Below, in pieces: positions 1-6,851 of a DNA stretch of 64,000 bases. Source of the stretch: JAWXBM01 sp964470455 (GTDB taxonomy: Bacteria; Pseudomonadota; Gammaproteobacteria; Xanthomonadales; SZUA-36); contig CAYYCX010000011.1 in the NCBI GenBank assembly GCA_964470455.1, positions 1 through 64,000 on the forward strand, given 5' to 3'. A program made the position numbers and the translations under genes. Numbering within the stretch: position 1 is the stretch's first letter; each line of letters begins with the position of its first letter. The notes below the pieces were generated by a model. The model was not told where the DNA came from and ran no database searches. It was given only the letters and a program-made list of their open reading frames with translations.

Positions 1-67
1 TAAAATGATATTGAATTCAATTCAATAATATCTACGAACCGGGCAGCTGTCCAGCGCCCAGTCCAGT

Positions 68-73
68 ACTAGT
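68..73. repeat. Target-site duplication, left copy (ACTAGT)
   Basis: The hexamer ACTAGT abuts the left end of the insertion sequence and recurs directly after its right end at 1105-1110. It fits the NCTAGN target and 6-bp duplication known for IS481 of Bordetella pertussis. Because the hexamer is a palindrome, it also reads as an extension of the terminal inverted repeats. Confidence 0.8.
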
Positions 74-1104
74 TGTGATCTCTCAATAGGTTGTTCACTC
101 GGGGCATACCCGGAGAATTGGAGGTGCGATCCATCTCAATAATCCGGAGCCCCGAATGAACAACCACAAGAATGCACGATTAACGGTCCATGGTCGATTG
201 CTGCTTGTCCGCCGCATTGTCAAAGAGGGCCTCAGGCCTGTAGAAGCTGCCCAAGCCATGGGGGTGAGTAGCCGCACCGCTTACAAGTGGCTGAACCGTT
301 ACCAGACAGAAGGTGAAGCAGGTCTTCAAAACCGTTCGTCACGCCCTTTGCAGTGCCCACACGCCACACCCGATAAACTGGCGTGGCAGGTAATCGATCT
401 CAGACGCCAGCGCCAAACTTTCCGACAAATTGCGCTCTCCTTGGGACTCAGCCAAAGTACCGTGGGCCGTCTTCTGCTCAAAGCTGGGCTGAATCGGCTG
501 TCCCATCTGGAGCCTGCCAAGCCCGACAATCGTTATGAACATCAGGCACCGGGTGACCTGCTGCACCTCGATATCAAGAAGTTGGGGCGCTTCAAGCGGC
601 CTGGCCACCGAGTAACTGGCTGCCGTAAAAAAACACCCAAGCATGGCCCAGGCTGGGAGTACGTCCACGTTGCGATTGACGACCACAGCCGTATCGCCTT
701 TGGTTCAATCCACGCCGATGAAACGGCTAAAAGTGCCTGCAAGGCTTTGCTCAAATCGATCCGTTACTACCGGAGCTTGGGCATTCAGTTCCAACGCGTG
801 TTGACCGACAACGGCGCCGCCTATAAGTCCAAAGCCTTCAGGCGCTTGTGCAAACGGCTCGGCTTGATACACAAGCGAACTCGTCCGTATAGCCCAAGAA
901 CCAACGGCAAGGCCGAGCGGTTCATACAAACGGCACTCCGGGAATGGGCCTACGCCCGTTCTTACAAAACCTCCGAACAACGAGCTGAGCATCTATGGCC
1001 CTGGTTACACCAGTACAACTGGCATAGACCCCATGCTAGTCTCAACTACCAACCGCCGATTAGCCGAAGTGGCCTATCTGTGAACAACCTACTGAGCAAC
1101 CACA
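74..1104 (+). mobile_element. Complete IS481-family insertion sequence, 1031 bp
   Basis: Imperfect terminal inverted repeats lie at 74-98 and 1080-1104 (21 of 25 bases match; both ends start TGTG and finish GTTGTTCAC), with a 6-bp ACTAGT duplication outside each end. One full-length transposase gene fills the element. Length, TGT ends and CTAG target fit the IS481 family (IS481 itself is about 1.05 kb). It looks intact and recent: the duplication is perfect and the reading frame is unbroken. It sits about 130 bp upstream of the PepSY/two-component genes. Confidence 0.9.
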
Positions 1105-1109
1105 ACTAG
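156..1109 (+). CDS. IS481-family DDE transposase
   Basis: Transposase of 317 residues that cuts and joins the ends of the surrounding IS. Residues about 10-60 form a helix-turn-helix with the family's GVSSRTAYKWL segment, and a second helical DNA-binding stretch follows at about 75-110. The RNase-H-like catalytic core shows D139 (HLDIKKLG), D218 (LTDNG) and E254 (NGKAERFIQ), so the DDE triad is intact. The ATG at 156 follows a GGAG-like sequence. The stop codon TAG (1107-1109) is not inside the IS: the last sense codon and the stop are completed by the ACTAGT target duplication. The function assignment is secure. Confidence 0.93.
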   Translation: MNNHKNARLTVHGRLLLVRRIVKEGLRPVEAAQAMGVSSRTAYKWLNRYQTEGEAGLQNRSSRPLQCPHATPDKLAWQVIDLRRQRQTFRQIALSLGLSQSTVGRLLLKAGLNRLSHLEPAKPDNRYEHQAPGDLLHLDIKKLGRFKRPGHRVTGCRKKTPKHGPGWEYVHVAIDDHSRIAFGSIHADETAKSACKALLKSIRYYRSLGIQFQRVLTDNGAAYKSKAFRRLCKRLGLIHKRTRPYSPRTNGKAERFIQTALREWAYARSYKTSEQRAEHLWPWLHQYNWHRPHASLNYQPPISRSGLSVNNLLSNHN

Positions 1110-1110
1110 T
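1105..1110. repeat. Target-site duplication, right copy (ACTAGT)
   Basis: Right-hand copy of the 6-bp duplication flanking the IS. Its TAG provides the transposase stop codon. Confidence 0.8.
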
Positions 1111-1237
1111 CGCAGCTCCACATTGCGAATTTGTATAGTTCCCGCAAAGCCGGTGTAAGTTAGGCTTGGGCACACTGGCACCGTCGAATAACGACTGGCG
1201 GTCTGGAATGATCCAGCCGCGAACCCTGGAGACAATC

Positions 1238-1540
1238 ATGCAAACACAACAGAAACTTTTCACCCTGCTGGCCGCCACCCTCGGCCTGGCCCTTTCCGGA
1301 GCCGCCCTGGCCGACCGCGACGACGCGCGGATGCTGGCGGAAGCCAAAATCACCCTGATTGAGGCGATCGAAATTGCCCAGGAACACCAGGGCGGTATCG
1401 CCTATGATGCCAAGCTGGATGACGACAGCTTCACTCCCGAGTACGAAGTGGAGCTGGTGGCGAACGACCGCTTCTATGAAGTAACGGTGGATGGCGTGAC
1501 CGGCGAAATCCGCAAGGTCAAAGAGGATCACGACGATTAG
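1238..1540 (+). CDS. Exported PepSY-domain protein
   Basis: Protein of 100 residues with a signal peptide (residues 1-23, hydrophobic core then AALA before the cleavage site) and one PepSY domain covering most of the mature part, ending in the typical YEVTVDGVTGEIRKV strand. PepSY domains are small periplasmic modules thought to inhibit peptidases or to sense ligands. The ATG at 1238 was chosen over an upstream start because GGAG lies 6 bases before it and it places the signal peptide at the N terminus. A response regulator and sensor kinase follow beyond a terminator hairpin. Such PepSY genes are often targets or modulators of the adjacent two-component system; that link is inference here. 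Confidence 0.85.
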   Translation: MQTQQKLFTLLAATLGLALSGAALADRDDARMLAEAKITLIEAIEIAQEHQGGIAYDAKLDDDSFTPEYEVELVANDRFYEVTVDGVTGEIRKVKEDHDD

Positions 1541-1568
1541 CCCCTGCGCTCAACGCGGTGTTCAGCCA

Positions 1569-1621
1569 GCGGCGCCCCCTGGCGGCGGATTCAACCCGCC
1601 GCCGGCGGGGCGCCGGTTTTT
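1569..1621 (+). terminator. Rho-independent terminator or attenuator
   Basis: A very GC-rich hairpin of about 19 bp (arms about 1569-1588 and 1595-1614, short loop ATTCAA) is followed by a run of five T. It lies between the PepSY gene and the response regulator, so it probably ends or attenuates transcription there, leaving the PepSY gene expressed more strongly than the two-component genes. Confidence 0.75.
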
Positions 1622-1648
1622 GCTGCCATCAACCCACGGAGACATGGC

Positions 1649-2341
1649 ATGAAAATCCTGTTGATGGAAGACGATCGCAACACAGCGGATTTCATCAGCC
1701 GCGGACTGCGGGAACAGGGCCATGTGGTGGACCACGCCGAAAATGGCCTCGATGGCCTGGCGCTGGCGCAGGAAGGCAATTACGAAGTCCTGGTTCTCGA
1801 CCGCATGGTGCCCCGGCTTGACGGCCTGAACCTGGCAAGGACCCTGCGCGAAACCGGCATCAAAACGCCAATCCTGTTCCTGACGGCGCTTGGCAGCATC
1901 GAGGACCGTGTATCCGGATTCGAAGCCGGTGGCGATGATTACCTGGTCAAGCCCTTTGCCTTTGCCGAGCTGTATGCGCGGGTGTGTGCGCTGGCCAAGC
2001 GTCCGCCACTGAGCGAAGTCACCACCGTTTTGACAGTCGGCGACCTGCGCATGGAACTGATCAAGCGGGCCGTTAGCCGGGCCGGAAAATTCATCGACCT
2101 GCTCCCCACTGAATTCAAGATCCTCGAATTCCTGCTGCGCCATGCCGGCCAGGTAGTCACCCGCACCATGTTGCTTGAAGGCGTGTGGGATTTTCACTTC
2201 GATCCGGGCACCAATCTGGTGGAAACGCACATAAGCCGGCTGCGCAGCAAGATCGACAAGGGCTTTGACCGGCCCCTGATCCATACCATCCGCGGTGCGG
2301 GTTACATGCTCGAAGATCGCGGCATTGATGATGCGCCCTAA
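1649..2341 (+). CDS. OmpR/PhoB-family response regulator
   Basis: Two-domain transcriptional regulator of 230 residues. The receiver domain (about 1-115) has the acidic pair at E7-D8-D9, phosphoacceptor D51 (VLVLDRMVP), T79 and K101 (DDYLVKPF). The C-terminal winged-helix DNA-binding domain (about 130-225) ends in THISRLRSKI and RGAGYMLE, typical of OmpR/PhoB regulators. The cognate sensor kinase follows and overlaps it by about 11 bp, so they are translationally coupled. The closest functional class is QseB/CusR-like; the signal cannot be told from sequence. The PepSY gene just upstream is a likely target. Confidence 0.93.
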   Translation: MKILLMEDDRNTADFISRGLREQGHVVDHAENGLDGLALAQEGNYEVLVLDRMVPRLDGLNLARTLRETGIKTPILFLTALGSIEDRVSGFEAGGDDYLVKPFAFAELYARVCALAKRPPLSEVTTVLTVGDLRMELIKRAVSRAGKFIDLLPTEFKILEFLLRHAGQVVTRTMLLEGVWDFHFDPGTNLVETHISRLRSKIDKGFDRPLIHTIRGAGYMLEDRGIDDAP

Positions 2342-3671
2342 AATACTGCGCACCGCCACTTTCCGGCTGACGGCCCTGTACCTGCTGCTGTTCGCCGCCT
2401 CGGTGGGCCTGCTGGCCCTGCTGCTGTATTTCACCGCCCGCTCAGCACTGGAGGCCGAAGTGCGGGCGCAGATCACCACCGAAACCAACCTCCTGATGTT
2501 TGAATACCGTGAAGACGGCCTGGATGAGTTGTTGGAGGAGATCGAGGAGCGCATCGACAAGGCGGCGCCCGGCCAGCGACTTCAGTACGTGGTGCAAAGC
2601 CCCCAGGGCAAGGTGATATTTGATGAAATCCAGCCACAACGTGATGCCGGCGGCTGGCGCCGGCTGGACGGAGAGGTGCCGCGATTGTTCTATTTCACGC
2701 CCCTGGACAAAGGCTACCTGTTCGGTGTCGGAAAAGACCTGGTCAGCCTGCAAAGCACCGAGCGTGTGCTGGCAAAAACCGTTGGCTGGATCCTTGCAGT
2801 TGCATTGATCATCGGCCTGGCAGGTGGGTGGATACTGAGCCGCCGCACTCTGGCGCAATTGCGTGGCATCACCCACACAGCCCGTGATGTGGGCAACGGG
2901 CAGCTGTCACAGCGCATTCCGGTGAGCAACAGCGGTGATGAACTGGACGAACTGGGCCAAACCTTGAACGGCATGCTGGATCGCATCGAGCAGCTCATGT
3001 CCAGCGTACGCCATGTCTCCACCGGCATCGCCCACGATCTGCGCACGCCGCTGGCGCGCTTGCGCAACCGGCTGGAAAGCCTGCGCGCGAACTCCACCGA
3101 TGCCACGCAACAGGTTGAGCTCGACCAGACCCTGGCCGAAACCGACACCATCCTGCAGACATTCAGCTCCATGCTGCGGCTGGCGGAAGTTGAATCCGGG
3201 ACGCTCAAGGATCGCTTCAAGCCACTGGATTTGTCCGCGCTGCTGCAACAGCTGGCTGATGCTTACCGGCCGCTGCTGGAAGAAGCCGGGGGCCGGTTGA
3301 ACCTGGATGCCGAGCCCGGCATTTCCGTGCTCGGCGATGCCGGTTTGCTGCAGCAACTGGTGGCCAACCTGCTGGAAAATGCCCTGCGGCATGCCGGGCC
3401 CGCACCCCAGGTGGAGCTGAAACTTGCGGGCCATTCGGGTGCTGCCCGGCTGGAAGTATCCGACCGTGGCCTGGGCATACCTGCGGAACAACGTGAGCGA
3501 GCCCTGCAGCCGTTCGAACGCCTGGGTGACGGCGCCGGCAGTTCGGGCTTTGGTCTGGCGCTGGTGGCGGCGATTGCGCGGCTGCATGATGCCGAACTGA
3601 CCCTGCTGGACAACCAGCCCGGACTCCGGTGCCGGCTGGTATTTCCTCACGCCGGGCAGCCGGCCCACTGA
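2331..3671 (+). CDS. Membrane sensor histidine kinase
   Basis: Sensor of about 446 residues, partner of the preceding regulator. Transmembrane helix 1 is at about 12-34 and helix 2 at about 150-170, flanking a periplasmic sensor loop of about 115 residues. A HAMP segment follows, then the phosphoacceptor H-box GIAHDLRTPLARL (His near residue 235), the N-box NLLENALRHAG, the G1 box DRGLGIP and the G2 box GSSGFGLALV. All ATP-binding motifs are intact. The start overlaps the regulator's stop; ATG codons at 2328 and 2331 are both possible. The C-terminal part is complete, so this is an active kinase rather than a remnant. Confidence 0.92.
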   Translation: MRPKILRTATFRLTALYLLLFAASVGLLALLLYFTARSALEAEVRAQITTETNLLMFEYREDGLDELLEEIEERIDKAAPGQRLQYVVQSPQGKVIFDEIQPQRDAGGWRRLDGEVPRLFYFTPLDKGYLFGVGKDLVSLQSTERVLAKTVGWILAVALIIGLAGGWILSRRTLAQLRGITHTARDVGNGQLSQRIPVSNSGDELDELGQTLNGMLDRIEQLMSSVRHVSTGIAHDLRTPLARLRNRLESLRANSTDATQQVELDQTLAETDTILQTFSSMLRLAEVESGTLKDRFKPLDLSALLQQLADAYRPLLEEAGGRLNLDAEPGISVLGDAGLLQQLVANLLENALRHAGPAPQVELKLAGHSGAARLEVSDRGLGIPAEQRERALQPFERLGDGAGSSGFGLALVAAIARLHDAELTLLDNQPGLRCRLVFPHAGQPAH

Positions 3672-3720
3672 CCCAAAACACTTACCCGGCACACTGACCC
3701 GGCACACTGACTCCGCTTTT

Positions 3721-4581
3721 TTAACGCCCGGTGTCCGTTCCGGCCAGCAAACGCTGGAGCTCCGCCGGTGATCTCCAATCCCGCCCACAGACATAACGCG
3801 GCAGGAACCAGCGGTCATCACACTTTGTCACCGCCGCAGAGTCGCTGGAAAACGCGGCCACAAATTGATGTGACGTTTGCTGGTTGGGAAAATAGTCTCG
3901 CCTGAGGTAGTTACTGGCCTGGCCCCACGGATAAGCGAAATAGCGCGGGCGATAGCCGGTGAGCCGGTGGATGTATTCGGCTGACTGGTCCACCTGGGCC
4001 CGGCAATCTTCCCAGGTGGCGATCAGGCCGAAGTCACCGCTTTGATTGTCCTGCTGCGCCACCCGCTCCAGGGTCGGGTGGTTGTGGTCCCAGCTGTGGC
4101 TCTCGATGCTCATCAAGCCGGAAGCCTGCGCAGGCTGCCACCAGTCATCGCCCCACCAGGCTTTACCCACCATGTTTTTGCGGTCCAGCTCCACCCGCGC
4201 CGCGGGCGAGACAATCACAAAGCTGCTTGCGTGCAGCGTGGGTTGCCGGCTTGCGCCAACTTCGTCACGAAATTCCTCCAGCAGGCGGAACATGCCTGTC
4301 TGCATGCCGCAGCTGGGGTGTTCGATGCTGTGGTAATCAAAGCTGGTGCCATCATCCAGGGTGAACGCCACCCCGCCTTCAACGGCTGAATCCGGCAGCT
4401 CGCCGCGGTGCCATTCCACCACCGTTTGCAGTGGAATCACGCGCATTCCAAGCTGGTCGACCAGGCGCAGGTCCGCGGCAAAGGCGATGTGGTCATTCTG
4501 CGCGTAGGTGTTCGCATCGATATTGATGCTGTGGTAAGTCAGCACCGGCACCGAAATTTTCTTGCGGCGGAACAGCTTCAA
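3721..4581 (-). CDS. Polysaccharide deacetylase-like protein
   Basis: Cytoplasmic-looking protein of about 286 residues related to the NodB/polysaccharide deacetylase fold. It opens with VPVLTYHSI, has the metal-binding Asp pair in FTLDDGTSFDY (normally TFDDG) and a second motif ESHSWDHNHP that supplies the two metal-binding His. RYFAYPWG matches the family's later YPxG segment. No signal peptide is visible. The start is uncertain: a TTG at 4581 lies 1 base after the stop of the upstream gene, suggesting translational coupling, while a GTG at 4638 would extend it by 19 residues that read like a frame shadow. The substrate is unknown. Confidence 0.72.
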   Translation of the reverse strand: MKLFRRKKISVPVLTYHSINIDANTYAQNDHIAFAADLRLVDQLGMRVIPLQTVVEWHRGELPDSAVEGGVAFTLDDGTSFDYHSIEHPSCGMQTGMFRLLEEFRDEVGASRQPTLHASSFVIVSPAARVELDRKNMVGKAWWGDDWWQPAQASGLMSIESHSWDHNHPTLERVAQQDNQSGDFGLIATWEDCRAQVDQSAEYIHRLTGYRPRYFAYPWGQASNYLRRDYFPNQQTSHQFVAAFSSDSAAVTKCDDRWFLPRYVCGRDWRSPAELQRLLAGTDTGR

Positions 4582-4582
4582 A

Positions 4583-5089
4583 TCAGAACGATCCGAGCTG
4601 GTGAACCTTTTCGGTGAGCAACTGCTTGCGCTCGTCACTGATGGGTTTGTGGAAATTGACGATCAGGTGTTCATACTGTGTGGGCGCGAATCCCGCCTTC
4701 ATCGAAACCTCCCAGGCCCGCGGATCGCCACAGGTAGCAAAGAAAGCTTCGCAGTCATCAGCGAAGTACTCAAAACCAAAGCGCAGGATGTAATAGAACA
4801 GCCCCTCACCTTCGCGGATGGACCAGGCCAGGTCCTCGGGCACCAGCTTGAAGCCGGCACCGCTGGTCACCGAACCGCCATTCAGCATCACTTCCTCGTG
4901 CGGCCAGAACAGCGTGAAACACAGCGGCACGTAGTGGTCCCAGTTCTTGCGATAGAAGCACACCAAAGGCTGGCCGAAATCCGGACAGGCGTGCCCGTAG
5001 GCTTTCTGGAACATGGCATCCACGAAGAACGGCGCCTTGAGCACCGGCGTGATCAGCAGGTCTTCGTGGGGGGGCTGGATAAAACTCAT
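4583..5089 (-). CDS. Conserved hypothetical protein, 168 aa
   Basis: I do not recognise this family. The protein is soluble-looking, rich in aromatic residues (CFYRKNWDHYVPLCFTLFW, FYYILRFGFEYF), with no signal peptide or membrane helix and four Cys not arranged as a metal site. It sits directly upstream of, and almost touching, the deacetylase-like gene in the same direction, so the two are probably co-transcribed and may act together. The ATG at 5089 is the first start of the frame, and coding beyond it would run into the tRNA gene. Codon use resembles that of its neighbours. Confidence 0.6.
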   Translation of the reverse strand: MSFIQPPHEDLLITPVLKAPFFVDAMFQKAYGHACPDFGQPLVCFYRKNWDHYVPLCFTLFWPHEEVMLNGGSVTSGAGFKLVPEDLAWSIREGEGLFYYILRFGFEYFADDCEAFFATCGDPRAWEVSMKAGFAPTQYEHLIVNFHKPISDERKQLLTEKVHQLGSF

Positions 5090-5114
5090 ACGACGGGTCT
5101 CTGAACCTGCGTGA

Positions 5115-5190
5115 TGGTGCCGGCACCAGGATTCGAACCCGGGACCTACTGATTACAAATCAGTTGCTCTACCAACTGAGCTATGCCGGC
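5115..5190 (-). tRNA. tRNA-Thr (anticodon UGU)
   Basis: Reading the minus strand, a 7-bp acceptor stem GCCGGCA/TGCCGGC, a D-arm AGCTCAGTTGGTAGAGC, anticodon stem ACTGA/TCAGT with loop TTTGTAA (anticodon TGT), and T-arm with GGTTCGAATCC form a full cloverleaf. The discriminator A is followed by an encoded CCA (5115-5117). Confidence 0.96.
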
Positions 5191-5268
5191 AAGGCCAAAC
5201 TGCGCAAGCGGTTTTGCGCGGGCGGTATTGTAGACCAAAGCTCAGCGGGTAAACACCCGCCACCACTA

Positions 5269-6120
5269 TTATTTTTGGTTTTCGCCATGCGCCGGCCGCA
5301 CACTGGCCTCGCCCGAACTGAAGCAGTGCAGCTGCTGTTCCCCCGACGGCAATGCTTCCGAAACCAACAGGTTGCCCTGCGCATCGATGCCGGTCGCGCA
5401 ACCCAGGATTTCGCCCTCGGCCCCTGTCACGCTCACAGGCCGGTTGAACAGCAGGTCAAATCGCTGCCAGTCGGATTCGAATGGCGCAAAGCCAGCGGAT
5501 TCAAACACCGGCAGGGCATCCAGTAGGCGGTCCAGCAGCGCACCTGCCAGACGGTCGCGCAGGGAATCGTCGGGGCTTGCACCCGGCAACCCGGCTACGC
5601 TGGTCCAGGGCTGGTCGATACCCTTTGCGGCAGCGTCATCCGGCGGCATGGCCACGTTGAGGCCGATGCCCATTACGACCGCGGACTTGCCGCCACCAGA
5701 CGGCCTGGATTCCAGCAGGATGCCGCCCAGCTTTTTTCCATCCGCCAGGATGTCGTTGGGCCATTTCAGCCCTGCGCCTTCAATACCCAGTGATTCCAGG
5801 GCGCGCACCACTGCCAGGCCCACCACCAGCGACAGGCAGGAAAGATCGCGGGCCGCAGCCTGGAAAATCCAGCCGAGGCTCAGGTAGATGTTGCAACCCG
5901 CGGGCGACTGCCAGGTCCTTCCCCGGCGGCCGCGCCCGGCCGTTTGCTGTTCAGCAAACACGGCATGGGCGTGGAATTCATGGCGGGCAAGCTGCAGCAG
6001 CCAGGCGTTGGTGGAGCCTACTGCTTCCAGTACCGTCAGGTTTTTCAGGGCTTCAGCGGACGCCGGTGTCAGGCCTGCCTGAATGACGGCTTTGCGCAGG
6101 AAAGGAAAAGCGAATGGCAA
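5269..6120 (-). CDS. birA: Biotin--[acetyl-CoA-carboxylase] ligase, no HTH domain
   Basis: Attaches biotin to the carboxyl-carrier subunit of acetyl-CoA carboxylase through biotinyl-AMP. The catalytic domain starts with VGSTNAW, contains the biotinyl-AMP loop QQTAGRGRRGRTW and the substrate motif LKWPNDILADGKKLGGIL, and ends in a small SH3-like C-terminal domain (SVTGAEGEILGCATGIDAQGNLLV). The N-terminal DNA-binding domain of E. coli BirA (about 60 residues) is absent, so it cannot act as the biotin-operon repressor in the E. coli way. The only sensible start is the TTG at 6120, which lacks a strong ribosome-binding site. It follows plsY by 20 bp, so it is in a lipid-synthesis operon. Confidence 0.9.
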   Translation of the reverse strand: MPFAFPFLRKAVIQAGLTPASAEALKNLTVLEAVGSTNAWLLQLARHEFHAHAVFAEQQTAGRGRRGRTWQSPAGCNIYLSLGWIFQAAARDLSCLSLVVGLAVVRALESLGIEGAGLKWPNDILADGKKLGGILLESRPSGGGKSAVVMGIGLNVAMPPDDAAAKGIDQPWTSVAGLPGASPDDSLRDRLAGALLDRLLDALPVFESAGFAPFESDWQRFDLLFNRPVSVTGAEGEILGCATGIDAQGNLLVSEALPSGEQQLHCFSSGEASVRPAHGENQK

Positions 6121-6140
6121 GGTGGCACCCGGTCAGCAGA

Positions 6141-6773
6141 TCAGAACAGGCGCTTGAGGAAACGGGCTTTCTCAAAGCGGTATTCCTCACCCGCCAGCAT
6201 TTTGCGGATGTTGTTGCGATGCGTGAAGACCATGAACAGGGCCAGCGCGATACCCAGAAACAGTTGTTCCCGCGGAACGTTCAGCCAAAGCATGGAAGGA
6301 ATGATGCTGAGGCCCGCCAGCATGGTGCCCAGCCCCACCCAGCCGGTGGCTCCGAGGACCAGTATCCAGGTGAGGAACATCAGCGGCAGGGTCCACGGTT
6401 GCAGTACGGCTAGCACGCCCACGGCGGTTGCTGCGCCTTTGCCACCGCGAAAGCCATGCCACACCGGGTAACAATGCCCCAGCACCGCGGCGAAGCCACA
6501 GCACACGGCCTGAATTGGTGCGGCGACTGAACCGCCCAGTCCCGGCAACGGGATCAGTGGAATCAGGCCGGCGGCAACCGCGCCCTTGGCCACGTCGATG
6601 ATCGCCACCGCCAGGGCAAATTTCTTCCCCACGCTGCGAAAGGCATTGGTGCCTCCCGCGTTGCCGCTGCCCATGGTGCGAATGTCGATCTGGCGCAGAC
6701 GGCCCAGCACCAGGCTTCCGGAAATGGAGCCCAGCATGTAGGCCAGCAAGCTCTTGATGATCAGCACGGTCAT
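6141..6773 (-). CDS. plsY: Acyl-phosphate:glycerol-3-phosphate acyltransferase PlsY
   Basis: Inner-membrane enzyme that transfers an acyl group from acyl-phosphate to glycerol-3-phosphate, the first step of phospholipid synthesis. The three family motifs are visible: GSGNAGGTNAFR near the N terminus, GHCYPVWHGFRGGKGAAT in the middle, and FTHRNNIRKM near the C terminus, among about five hydrophobic segments. Length 210 residues is normal. The ATG at 6773 was preferred over an upstream frame extension because MTVLIIKSLLAYMLGSISG is the usual PlsY N terminus. The gene upstream encodes a fused fatty-acid kinase, which would make PlsY's substrate. Confidence 0.95.
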   Translation of the reverse strand: MTVLIIKSLLAYMLGSISGSLVLGRLRQIDIRTMGSGNAGGTNAFRSVGKKFALAVAIIDVAKGAVAAGLIPLIPLPGLGGSVAAPIQAVCCGFAAVLGHCYPVWHGFRGGKGAATAVGVLAVLQPWTLPLMFLTWILVLGATGWVGLGTMLAGLSIIPSMLWLNVPREQLFLGIALALFMVFTHRNNIRKMLAGEEYRFEKARFLKRLF

Positions 6774-6851
6774 GCCGGCAAGCCTGGCGCATTCCGCGCC
6801 CGGGCTGGATATCCAGCGCGAAATATCAGTTGGCAACAAGCCAAAAGGGAA

